Shown here piece by piece: positions 1-7,836 of a stretch of 64,000 nucleotides of DNA. Position 1 is the stretch's first letter, and each line of letters opens with the position of its first letter. Under the pieces are notes generated by a model. It saw nothing but the letters and a program-made list of their open reading frames with translations, had not been told where the DNA came from and ran no database searches. Made by a program: the position numbers and the translations under genes. Origin of the DNA: Synechococcus sp. MW101C3 (GTDB lineage: Bacteria; Cyanobacteriota; Cyanobacteriia; PCC-6307; Cyanobiaceae); assembly GCF_002252635.1 (NCBI RefSeq), contig NZ_NQKX01000003.1:186001-250000 (forward strand), read 5' to 3'.

Positions 1-183
1 GATGGTATCTGGCTGCGGGAAACCATCGATAAGGTTCAACGGGCCGATCGACGTCTCCAACCGGTCAGGAGTGGCCACTCCAGGTGGTATTGGCGTGGTC
101 ATCTGGAAGGTCTGAGCCGATGCAGTGGTGGCCGCATTCGCAACAAGAGCGGCAACGGCAAGTCCCAGATAGTGTTGGCTTGA
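1..183 (+). CDS. Possible 3' end of a gene cut by the window edge
   Basis: Frame 1 is open from the first base to a TGA at 181-183 and encodes about 60 Arg- and Gly-rich residues with no start codon in view. The peptide resembles a charged C-terminal tail, but I do not recognise a family. The frame contains a 14-bp perfect palindrome (GGAGTGGCCACTCC, 68-81). It may equally be non-coding DNA. About 140 bases after it (184-320) hold nothing I can identify. Confidence 0.25.
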   Translation, partial: DGIWLRETIDKVQRADRRLQPVRSGHSRWYWRGHLEGLSRCSGGRIRNKSGNGKSQIVLA

Positions 184-320
184 TGACCTCATCTCGACGA
201 CTCCGTGCACTGGGAAAGGGAATGCCAGAAGCCTATCCCAACATCTTCTGGCAAAGGATGCGGCCAAACGGCGGGCATCACCAAACCGCAAGAACTGTGA
301 GGATCCAGGCAGCCACCCTG

Positions 321-833
321 CTACAGCTGCCTGGATGAATGGTCTTGCCATACCGTTTCATACTGGCATAGCTGCGTAAACTCAGACTTCTTGCCATCAA
401 AAGAGTCGTAGAGGGCTCGATGCCTGGGAAGGCCGTACTCATCAGAACGCTTCTCATAGGTACGAACCCATTGGATCAGGTTGTCCAAGTTCTCATCTTG
501 CTCCTTTCGGGAACGAAACTTGTCCGGCTCCCAAGGTCTCGAGCGGCAGTTGGCCACACATACATCTACCCCAGGATTCAGGAAGATCAGTTCATCGCAG
601 TAGACCAATATAGGCTCAATAATGTCCGCATAGCAGCCTTCGATGATCCAGCTGGAATGCCGTAAAATCCAACACCTTACATCTTCGATACTATCTTGAA
701 GTGGCCGTCTTTCAGTGCCGCCGAGGAACGCCACCTCATCCAGCGATAGTCGAGCGGCTGGTCGCTTCGCAAGCAACAGCCTCGACAAGGTAGTCTTCCC
801 TGCTCCAGCGTTTCCCAGAAGGATCACTTTCAT
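321..833 (-). CDS. P-loop NTPase, adenylate-kinase-like fold
   Basis: A 170-residue protein opens with a Walker A motif (GNAGAGKTT, residues 7-15) after one beta strand. The strand-rich core has a WIIEGCYADI segment typical of small kinase-like AAA proteins related to adenylate or shikimate kinases and DNA-topology-modulation proteins. The substrate cannot be told. The ATG overlaps the stop of the preceding antitoxin relic (ATGA) and lies just after GTTAGCGCC, which resembles an integron core site. It is therefore probably the last cassette gene of a minus-strand array. No attC is visible after its stop, so its own recombination site may be lost. The product is presumably cytosolic. Confidence 0.75.
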   Translation of the reverse strand: MKVILLGNAGAGKTTLSRLLLAKRPAARLSLDEVAFLGGTERRPLQDSIEDVRCWILRHSSWIIEGCYADIIEPILVYCDELIFLNPGVDVCVANCRSRPWEPDKFRSRKEQDENLDNLIQWVRTYEKRSDEYGLPRHRALYDSFDGKKSEFTQLCQYETVWQDHSSRQL

Positions 834-1204
834 GGCGCTAACGCTCCATCGGGAGAACGATTGCCTTCACCTGGCCGCAGTGATCTCGGGCGTCGGCAAA
901 GAGTGATGTGGAGGCGGGCGGGTGAGTGGCATTGTTTAACAGCCGTCTCTGCTTCAACAGCAGGACTGGCATGCAGTTGAAGCCCGAGTGCCGAACCAAC
1001 CTTCAAGACAGTTCCACGTTCGGGATTACCGCTAGAGGAGAGCGCCGTATAGAGACTTTCGCGACCCAGTCCAGCTTCCCTTGCCATCTGTGTCATGCCT
1101 TTGGCACGAGCACTATCACCTAGAGAGGCTTTGCAATAGGCAGCCATGACTTCACAAATGCTGAGATGATTGGCCAGATTCCAGGCAGTGGCTGCGGTCT
1201 TCAT
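830..1204 (-). pseudogene. Decayed HI1420-type antitoxin copy
   Basis: The translation aligns along its length with the intact antitoxin at 40959-41270. Shared blocks are VMAAY, SARAKGMTQMAREAGL (IARAKGMTQIARETGL in the intact copy), RESLYTALS and VLKVGSALGL. About 16 codons between MAAY and LGD are missing, and the helix-turn-helix end is altered. After the conserved domain the frame runs through the attC arms to a stop at 830-832, so its last ~40 residues are recombination-site sequence. No toxin gene remains upstream. This looks like a solitary cassette relic left after loss of its toxin. Confidence 0.75.
851..940 (-). mobile_element. attC-like site G (integron cassette recombination site)
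   Basis: The plus strand has AACGATTGCCTTCACCTG near 856-873; the reverse complement of 915-940 reads GTTAAACAATGCCACTCACC. The arms pair with small bulges, leaving an unpaired centre of roughly 40 nt. A second core-like GTTAGCG (minus strand, 842-836) lies 9 nt beyond the inner end, directly before the ATG of the P-loop gene. The boundary may therefore be a chimera of two sites. The arms belong to the same family as the sites at 32714-32802 and 41643-41745. Confidence 0.6.
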
Positions 1205-1279
1205 CTGGGGCACAACCTCCCAGGGGCAGCATGGCCTCCAGGCCAAGGGCCCGGTGCTCCGCGCGGCTGAAAACGGTGT

Positions 1280-1897
1280 TCAGGTTAAGCCGGAGCTTGG
1301 TGAGCAACGCGGCGCCGCGGAGGTTGGCACCGCAGGCGTGGGCCTCAGCGCCGACAGCTGTCGTTGACCGTTGCGACAGGCTTGGGCCCCATCGGTGCGC
1401 TCCCGGGAAGCTCCGCCCCGCGCAAAACAGACACCACCGCGCCGAACAGTCCCGTGGTTGCCGCCAGTCGATAGGCCACAACTGCTGGGCCCCCAGAAAG
1501 GCACCCAGGGGCTGTCCGCTCAAGCACGCGCCATCGAGTGGCACCCGTTGGCCACACTGAGGTGCTCGGGTGGAATGGTGTTGAGGGTGGCGCTGTTGCT
1601 GGGCGGATGAAAGGGCACGCCGCCCACGCCCAGCAGCACCAGGGGCCACACGATGGCGGTGGTGGAGGCGTCAGGACCTAGCCAGGGCAGGCCGACCAGG
1701 CCGGTGCTGATGCTGATGCTGAGCATCCCGGCGTTGCTGAGAGTTCGCGCCCCCACCCGTTCGCCCAGGCTGCTGACCGTGAGACTCGTGGCGGGGAGGA
1801 CCAGCGATCTTGTCCTCCCTGAAGACCCTCTGCATGATTCAGTGCAGCTCGGTTGTCCTGGCCCATGGCAGTGACTACCGGAATGCCGAATCATCAA
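1280..1897 (-). pseudogene. Relic of an MFS (DHA2/EmrB-like) transporter
   Basis: The frame ending near 1520 contains LGERVGARTLSNAGML, a signature like the loop G-x-x-x-D-R-x-G-x-R, then hydrophobic helices. LLGVGGVPFHPPSNSATLNT followed by IPPEHLSVANG is typical of the eleventh-helix region of DHA2-family drug exporters. The similarity then continues in another frame (YRLAATTGLFGAVVSVLRG, about 1420-1480), so at least one frameshift is present. Both ends of the transporter are missing. I treat it as a dead fragment of about 600 bp; only the C-terminal third of a normal MFS gene is represented. Confidence 0.6.
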
Positions 1898-2590
1898 TGT
1901 CTGTTTTAACTGTTTGCAGGAGAACTTCTTCTAGGCTTTCGTTGAGGTGGGTTGGTCTCAGCCTGGCAAGCCGAGAGTTCCTGCAGTGCTGGTGATGGCT
2001 CTGGCAGGCGTATTGATGCAGAACAGGAATACACAGTGATTAGCTATAAGGTCTAGTTCTGAATCCAGAATTCCTGTTCAGCGACTTGTTGAGCGCCTAT
2101 GGAGCAGGTTGGTGTGAATCCTCACCTGACCAAGGCCAGCCAGGATATCCGCCACATTCATGGGTTGCCTGTTATCAACCATCGCAGAAGAGGGATTGCC
2201 GGTATCGGAGTTCGCATGAGGCAATCGATAACGACTTGGCTGGCCAGGGAGGCCATTCCAATGATCTGACTGATGAAGATTCCTCAGCTGCATGATCAGC
2301 AGCCTGGGCTTGCAGAAGGAGCCCAAGGCGATTGAAGCCAGCAGCTTCGCACTGCTTCTTCGCCACTCCTGAACCGTCTAACAGCACAGCCCTACGGTTG
2401 CAAGTAACCTTTGCCCCGTCACCAGCACATACAAACAGCCCGTTGCAGCGACGTGTTAGCTTGCGCTCTTTGGCGATCGCCTATTGGAACACCATCTATC
2501 ACCACACAGATATAGCTTTCTGTGATCACCATAGCGCGTCTAAGTCCTCATGTTTAGCAAATGGATTCTGCCTTCGCTCTTTAGCCAACC
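1898..2590. other. No supported gene; HIP1-bearing intergenic DNA
   Basis: Short open frames exist on both strands, but none has family motifs, a convincing start or coding-like composition. A HIP1 palindrome (GCGATCGC) lies at 2473-2480. The segment separates the transporter relic from the small membrane protein gene and is probably degraded cassette or chromosomal sequence. Confidence 0.5.
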
Positions 2591-2989
2591 ATGTCTCACG
2601 ATTGTTCATTCGTGCGATCACCTCTGATCAAAACTATTCTGTTTATCTGCCTCAGCCTACTGAGCCTGTTCATTCTGGTGCTAACCACTGGCATGATTGC
2701 TATTTGCAGTTTCTTTATTGCCAACCCTGAGCTCTATCCCGGTGATATCAGCGATCGAGCGGCAACCTATCTTGGTTTTATGGCTGTCGGAGGCTGCTTA
2801 TTGAAGTGGATCTTCGTTTGGCTGTTGGTTCGCTATCGCTGGATGGCTCGCTCAACAGGGAAGTGGTTCATCTACTGCAGCTGGGCGATCGCCTCTTTGA
2901 ATGGGGTGTTGTTGCTCATTCCCTTAGTCGCCTGGAAGAGCGCATTCTAGCCGATGTAACGTGCTTAACTATAGCACTGGAGCGATCGC
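2473..2989. repeat. Cluster of three HIP1 octamers
   Basis: GCGATCGC occurs at 2473-2480, 2885-2892 and 2982-2989. HIP1 is the highly iterated palindrome of many cyanobacterial genomes and supports a cyanobacterial origin for this segment. The density here is higher than elsewhere in the window. Confidence 0.85.
2591..2950 (+). CDS. Small integral membrane protein, unknown function
   Basis: A 119-residue protein with three predicted membrane segments at about residues 12-40, 62-84 and 94-115, separated by short polar loops; one contains DISDRAATYLG and another RYRWMARSTGKW. I recognise no family. The start at 2591 is the first ATG of the frame; no strong Shine-Dalgarno sequence is visible. 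Two HIP1 sites lie in or just after the gene. It stands alone, facing the CHAT gene cluster across an attC-like site. Confidence 0.55.
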   Translation: MSHDCSFVRSPLIKTILFICLSLLSLFILVLTTGMIAICSFFIANPELYPGDISDRAATYLGFMAVGGCLLKWIFVWLLVRYRWMARSTGKWFIYCSWAIASLNGVLLLIPLVAWKSAF

Positions 2990-3102
2990 TGAGACACCAA
3001 AGCCGTGGGACTGGAGACTTAGGCGATCACCCTCACCGATACCGTTGAAGCTCCAGGCTCTTCAACTTCCCAACCCCTCGATAACCCTATTGCGAAAGCT
3101 GG

Positions 3103-3195
3103 CTTGAACGTGCCCCTGATTGGCCGGGAAGGAGCATACGGGGGCGTCAGCAGAGAGTTGGTGGTGGCCTGACCACTCAAGGGGGCCTGTTCGAA
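3103..3195 (-). mobile_element. attC-like site F
   Basis: Plus-strand left arm: TTGAACGTGCCCCTGATTGG. The reverse complement of the right arm begins TTCGAACAGGCCCCCTTGAG. The arms pair with bulges across about 25 bp. The site is 93 bp and resembles the site at 40814-40906 along its whole length, including the loop segment AGCAGAGAGTTGGTGGTGGCC against AGCAGAGAGTTTGTGGTGGCC. No intact cassette gene precedes it on the minus strand; the interval 3196-3361 encodes at most a doubtful short peptide. Confidence 0.7.
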
Positions 3196-3361
3196 GGTGC
3201 AGCTTCTCAACAAGCCGCGTGGAAACGCTGATCGATTTTTGGAGTCGCCTTGGCCCCCTGAGTGGAAACTTCTTGCTCATTGCTCTCGCCACATACTCAA
3301 CCAGTTTGAGCATGCGCTCTACATCAAAGCAGCGCAAGGCGATCCATCCTCATGGCTCTCT

Positions 3362-6133
3362 TCACCTCGCCAGGGGCGCCGCATCGCCGATCACGATCAA
3401 CGGGGCCCAGACAAAGGGGTGCAGGCCATCCGGATCGCGCCGCAGCAGCGCCAGCTTTGCCTGCCGCATCGCTTCGGCCTTGTCCATCCCTGCCTTGAGG
3501 TTCCCGTAGAACGCCTTGGTGATCTGGGCGCTCTCCGCATCCACCGCGCTCCACAGGCTCGCCACCACTGCTCTGGCGCCGGCCCGTTCCCATACGTAGG
3601 CCAGGCCGCTCAGCCCCACGTCGTTGTCGCTGGTGATCTGAGCCGTCTGGCAAGCCCCCAGCACCAGCAGCTCGGTGTTCGACAGACCCAGCTGGGCCGC
3701 GTCGGCGATCGGGTATTGCTGGCTGTTGGCGAACAGCAGGGTGTTCGCCTTCATCCCCAGATCCGGGCAGCCCGTTGCCACGAAGCAGCCGTGGGTGCCG
3801 AGGTGCAGGATCGGATAGCGGCTCGCCTGCTGCTGAAACCGCTCCAGCGTCGCCTGTCCGCGGCGCAGATCACGGCTGCCTGGATAAGCACCCACCAGAT
3901 AGTCAGCCTCCGCTTCCGTACCCGGCAGCTCCTTGGCGGTGGGGGTGGGATTGGCCAGCACCAGGGCCCGCTGAGCGCTGCCGCCACCAGCGGGCTGGGC
4001 GGCTGGGGCGCTGTTGCGGCTCAGCCGTGTCAGGTAGTGGATCGGGTACTTCTCCAACAGGTACTGCTTCGTGCGGCCGTCGTAGAGCGTTTCCAGAGGG
4101 ATCTCCCGAAGCTTGCCGGTGGCGATCACCGCCAGCCGACTTCCCGACGGCAGCAGCCCCCGGTCCTCCAGGGGTCGGATCAACAGGTCGTACAGCTGCT
4201 GGCTCCGCTCCAGATAGGATTCCGCCTTCTCCAACTGCCGCCTGTAGGTCTCCACCAGTGCAGGGAAATCCTGCGGTAGGGGCACCGTCACCACCTGCAG
4301 ATCAGTGCGACTCAGCGCAAACAACGCCATAGTGTCGGCCCGTTTGGGTACGCCGGTGAGCGGCGCCGGCTGAATCACCACCGTGCCCGCCGGGATTCCC
4401 GCCTGCAGCCGCTGCAGATCCGCCGGCCGGGTTTCCAGCAACTCGGCAATCTCCGGGTACCGCCCGATCAAATCCTCCGCAATGAGGAATTGTGACGCCT
4501 CCTGTTCCACCAGTTGCTGCATCATCCACTGATTCGGCTCCCGCTCCAACCGCTGCCGCTTCACCAGAAGCTCCACCTGCCGCAGCTGCCACCCTTCAAG
4601 CGCCCGCTGCGCCTCAGGATTGCTCACCCGGGCCTCGATCAGCCGGCTGTAATCGGCCAGATCAGCTGTGGCGAAGAGATTGACCCAGGTGAAGGCTTTC
4701 GCTGCCATCTTCTTCTCAATCAACAGCTCCACCAAGGAGGCGGCTGCGCCTTGGCTCTGGCCAATGAAGCTCTGCCGATTGCTGCGTTGAAGGCCACGCC
4801 TGATCTCCAATTGGATCGCCAGCCCCTTTTCCAGGCTCTCAATAGCTAGATTGGGCTGCTGGCGATCCCTCTGCAAAATTGCCAGATTGATGAGAGTGAT
4901 GGCCTCACCTAGTGAGTCCTTCACTTCTCGCAAAATCACCATCGTTAACTTGTAGGCTGTAAGCGCCTGATCAAAATCGCCAAGCCCGGCAGAGATCGTG
5001 GCCATGTTGCCGAGAGTTGCTGCCTCTGATCTGCGGTCACCTATCTTGCGATTGATGACAAGCGCTTGCTGGTAGGTCTTCAACGCCGCTTGAGGATTGC
5101 CCTGAGCGCTGTAAACGTGGGCGATATTATTAAGAATGGCTGCATCTACGTCGGGGTCCTTCATCTTTTGCGGCATGTCCGCTGCCCGCTGGAGGGTATT
5201 CAGCGCCCTATCCAGGTCTTTTTGATCGCTATAGATCTTTCCGATATTGTTGAGAATGACAGCCTCTAGCCTGCTGTCGCCCCAATCCTTGGCCATCGAA
5301 AGCGCCTGGTAAAAATAGACAAGAGCCATCATTGATGAGCCTAGCTGGCCATACACATCACCGATGTTATTGACCACCTTTCGGGCTGACTCGTGGTCAT
5401 CCGTCTTGCGCAGTATCTTCAATGCTTTTTCGTAGTTCTCCAAGGCCTTCCCCAAATCACCTTGACTTCTATAGACCAAGGCTATGTTGTTGGTGGTGAC
5501 TCCTTCTCCGACAAGATCATTTTCCTGTTGACGGATTAACAGTGCCTGTTTGTAGATCTTGAGCGCTTCGTCCATATTGCCGCGAGTGCTGACTAAAAAA
5601 CCTATATCATTGAGGACAAGACCCTCTCTTTTGCGATTGTTCTCCTTGCGCATGATTTTCAGGGCTTCTTCGTAGGCGGAAAGAGCCTTCTCGTATTCAT
5701 TCAAGGAGGTATAGGCAGATCCTATGTCATGGAGTACATTTCCCACTCCCTCGGGCAAATCAAGGCTGCGATAGATTAAGAGTGCTTGCTGGTAGGACTT
5801 TAGCGCCTCTGCGAGATTACCAAGATCTTTGTAAATCCATCCCATGTATCTGTGAATACCTCCTTCTAGCTTGTAAATCCATCCCATGGGTCCGTGAATG
5901 CCTCCTTCTAGCTTGCGTTCAATCAATTCTCGTGCAATTCTCAGGGCATTCGTGTAGTTGATCAGAGCCGCCTCTCTCTCACTTTTCTCCCTCTGTCGAT
6001 TGGCCAGTTGAACCACGTCCACAAGACGTTTTGGATTCGATACCTCCGCCGCCATCACCGCCGGCACCACCAGCCCCCCCACCGGCAGCAGGCCCAGGCT
6101 GAGGGCCAGTCCAGTGGCCAGCCAGCGACCCAT
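3362..6133 (-). CDS. Exported TPR-CHAT domain protein
   Basis: A 923-residue protein. Residues 1-29 form a signal peptide (GLALSLGLLPVGG, then AVMAAE). About ten TPR units cover residues 40-440, a linker follows, and a C-terminal CHAT domain (caspase-like, clan CD) covers about 640-920. The catalytic dyad is visible as His781 in HLGTHG and Cys828 in VLGACQTA. CHAT proteases are activated by partners recognised through their repeats; the substrate here is unknown. The signal peptide points to export, unlike cytosolic CHAT defence proteases. The gene lies 19 bp after a secreted-protein gene on the same strand, probably an operon. A 42-bp tandem duplication near the N-terminus repeats 14 residues. 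Confidence 0.9.
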   Translation of the reverse strand: MGRWLATGLALSLGLLPVGGLVVPAVMAAEVSNPKRLVDVVQLANRQREKSEREAALINYTNALRIARELIERKLEGGIHGPMGWIYKLEGGIHRYMGWIYKDLGNLAEALKSYQQALLIYRSLDLPEGVGNVLHDIGSAYTSLNEYEKALSAYEEALKIMRKENNRKREGLVLNDIGFLVSTRGNMDEALKIYKQALLIRQQENDLVGEGVTTNNIALVYRSQGDLGKALENYEKALKILRKTDDHESARKVVNNIGDVYGQLGSSMMALVYFYQALSMAKDWGDSRLEAVILNNIGKIYSDQKDLDRALNTLQRAADMPQKMKDPDVDAAILNNIAHVYSAQGNPQAALKTYQQALVINRKIGDRRSEAATLGNMATISAGLGDFDQALTAYKLTMVILREVKDSLGEAITLINLAILQRDRQQPNLAIESLEKGLAIQLEIRRGLQRSNRQSFIGQSQGAAASLVELLIEKKMAAKAFTWVNLFATADLADYSRLIEARVSNPEAQRALEGWQLRQVELLVKRQRLEREPNQWMMQQLVEQEASQFLIAEDLIGRYPEIAELLETRPADLQRLQAGIPAGTVVIQPAPLTGVPKRADTMALFALSRTDLQVVTVPLPQDFPALVETYRRQLEKAESYLERSQQLYDLLIRPLEDRGLLPSGSRLAVIATGKLREIPLETLYDGRTKQYLLEKYPIHYLTRLSRNSAPAAQPAGGGSAQRALVLANPTPTAKELPGTEAEADYLVGAYPGSRDLRRGQATLERFQQQASRYPILHLGTHGCFVATGCPDLGMKANTLLFANSQQYPIADAAQLGLSNTELLVLGACQTAQITSDNDVGLSGLAYVWERAGARAVVASLWSAVDAESAQITKAFYGNLKAGMDKAEAMRQAKLALLRRDPDGLHPFVWAPLIVIGDAAPLAR
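5831..5914 (-). repeat. 42-bp tandem duplication inside the CHAT gene
   Basis: Positions 5831-5872 and 5873-5914 are two adjacent 42-nt units with about four mismatches. They encode KLEGGIHGPMGWIY and KLEGGIHRYMGWIY in tandem at the start of the TPR array. The unit is a multiple of three, so the frame is kept. It is shorter than a TPR (34 residues), so it changes the spacing of the first repeat. Confidence 0.9.
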
Positions 6134-6152
6134 CAGCTCAATCTGCTCCGCT

Positions 6153-6695
6153 TCATCGAGACCCTCCTGGGGCGCAGGCTTTGTAGGCCAAGTTCACCAA
6201 GCCGCCTGGAGCAAAGCGCATGGAATCAACCACGAGGGTGCGGAGGCTCCCGACCTGGCGCAAGTCCTTCCGCACAAGGTCCTGCAAAGCGTCGGGCTTC
6301 AGGGCAAGGGTGGAACCATCGGATTGGATCGCGAGGGCCGCGGAGGCCAGCCGCACCTCCGGTTGTGGAAGGCAATCCTTCAGGGGCTCTCCGCGCATTT
6401 CAGGATTGCGATCCTCCCTCGGCTTCACCGCCCCCTGAAAGGTGATGCTGGCCACCTGGGCCAGGGGCACCGTTCGCACACCCCCCTTCGTGAAGACCAC
6501 ATCCGTGGGTCCGACAGCGATCAGCCGCACCCCCGAATAGGATCCGCCTTTGGCCAGCCCGCGTATGGTGACGATCGGCGGCAGCTGAAGGCGCACCGGC
6601 TCTGCGGCCATGGCAGAAAGCTGGTGGGAGACGACAGAAAGAAGAGCAGTCGCAGCCGTAGCGATGGCTACGAGACATTTTCGACTTCTGCTAAG
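6153..6695 (-). CDS. Secreted protein of unknown function, partner of CHAT gene
   Basis: From the ATG at 6695 the protein has 180 residues and a clear signal peptide (KCLVAIATAATALLSVV, then SAMAAEP). The frame stays open to 6791, but that extension would put charged residues before the signal peptide. The mature part has a small beta-rich module (TDVVFTKGGVRTVPLAQVASITF) and a C-terminal region with two Cys. I recognise no family. It is the first gene of a two-gene minus-strand unit with the CHAT protease (19-bp gap), and both products appear to be exported. It may be a periplasmic cofactor of that protease; this is inference. Confidence 0.7.
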   Translation of the reverse strand, partial: LSRSRKCLVAIATAATALLSVVSHQLSAMAAEPVRLQLPPIVTIRGLAKGGSYSGVRLIAVGPTDVVFTKGGVRTVPLAQVASITFQGAVKPREDRNPEMRGEPLKDCLPQPEVRLASAALAIQSDGSTLALKPDALQDLVRKDLRQVGSLRTLVVDSMRFAPGGLVNLAYKACAPGGSR

Positions 6696-6808
6696 CATGG
6701 ATCCGCCAACTAGCATGGCCGACTGGAAAGAGCTTAAGGGCAGGCGACTGTGGGCCCGCCAACTCCACGAATCGTCATACGCCCCTCTCACCCAGCAAGA
6801 GTCTTCCC

Positions 6809-7663
6809 ATGGCCAATGAGGCAGGCAACGAGAAGCTTCCCTTCCTGGGTGGATTCGCCAGCATCCTCAGTCTGCTGGGGATCACCCTGTTCTTCTCTGG
6901 CTGGATCTATCGCTGGGCCTACTTCGCCTACTTCAATCTGGACGTCAATGCGCAGTCCTATCCCGCCCAGTCGTTCCTGATCGTTCCGATTCAGGTCTTT
7001 GTCGGCAGTGTCGCTAATTTCTTTAAAACCCTGATTGTCCTGTCGGCGCTGCCGCTGCTGATCGTCGGCACCCTTTGGTTGCTGCACCGGCTGCCGGCCC
7101 TCCTGGCGATGGCGATCCGCCGGCTGCCCTGGATCCGCTCCCTGCGGCCAATAGCGCGGCAGGCCTCAGGCCCGCAACCGGCGGTCAGGCGCTTTGGGGC
7201 CTCCCTGCTCGATGAGCTGGTGGTCGTCGGCTGGGTGCTGGTCCTGCTGTTCTGGCTGTCCCAGCACCAGGGGCAGGTCGATGCCCGCCGGGATGCCCTG
7301 GAGAGCAGCTCCACCCTCCCGGTGGTCACCTTGGTCCTGCCGCAGGCGGAGGGAGTTCTGGGTCAGGATCTGCGCTACCTCGACGACTCCACTGAGGCGA
7401 TTCCCGATCCACCGCTGGCGAACAACGTGTTCATCGGTGACCGGGTCCTCGCCCGCCAGATCCGCGACTCCAGCCTTTCCGACCCCGACAGTCAGCATGT
7501 GTGGCGGCTTCTGGCCAACGAAACCCTCGGCTGGCTCTACCTGATCCGCACGTTGCCCGACACCTCCGAACCCAGCGAACGACCGCTGGTTCTTGCGATC
7601 CCGAATGCCAAGCAGGGCCAGTCGTTGATCCTCAGCCCGGCAACACCGGAGATCAGCCCCTGA
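6809..7663 (+). CDS. Membrane protein with C-terminal soluble domain
   Basis: A 284-residue protein with hydrophobic helices at about residues 13-36, 50-92 (probably two passes) and 133-150, followed by a soluble domain of about 130 residues. I see no catalytic motif or known family. The ATG at 6809 is preceded by AGAGTCTTCCC rather than a strong ribosome site. It is transcribed divergently from the secreted-protein/CHAT unit, 113 bp from that gene's start, so the two may share a control region. Confidence 0.7.
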   Translation: MANEAGNEKLPFLGGFASILSLLGITLFFSGWIYRWAYFAYFNLDVNAQSYPAQSFLIVPIQVFVGSVANFFKTLIVLSALPLLIVGTLWLLHRLPALLAMAIRRLPWIRSLRPIARQASGPQPAVRRFGASLLDELVVVGWVLVLLFWLSQHQGQVDARRDALESSSTLPVVTLVLPQAEGVLGQDLRYLDDSTEAIPDPPLANNVFIGDRVLARQIRDSSLSDPDSQHVWRLLANETLGWLYLIRTLPDTSEPSERPLVLAIPNAKQGQSLILSPATPEISP

Positions 7664-7836
7664 TCACCCCTCCTTGCTCCGCAGCCTTCGAACGCCTCCA
7701 CTCAGCAGCGGGTATAAGTCAAAGAGTTCAGCCGCTCTTGGGTGCAACTCATTCGTGCCCCCTTCTGCTGAAGTTGATTGTTGGCTTGCCTTCCCAGAGT
7801 GGCAGAGAGTTGAGGCAATGGCTCCTGGACTTTGCT

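Noticed and set aside
68-81. 14-bp perfect palindrome GGAGTGGCCACTCC
   Set aside because: A single copy without promoter elements around it; a chance palindrome in GC-rich DNA is as likely as an operator.
3062-3337. Possible 91-residue cassette gene before attC-like site F
   Set aside because: Its second half is attC sequence and the first half has no family similarity; at most a relic.
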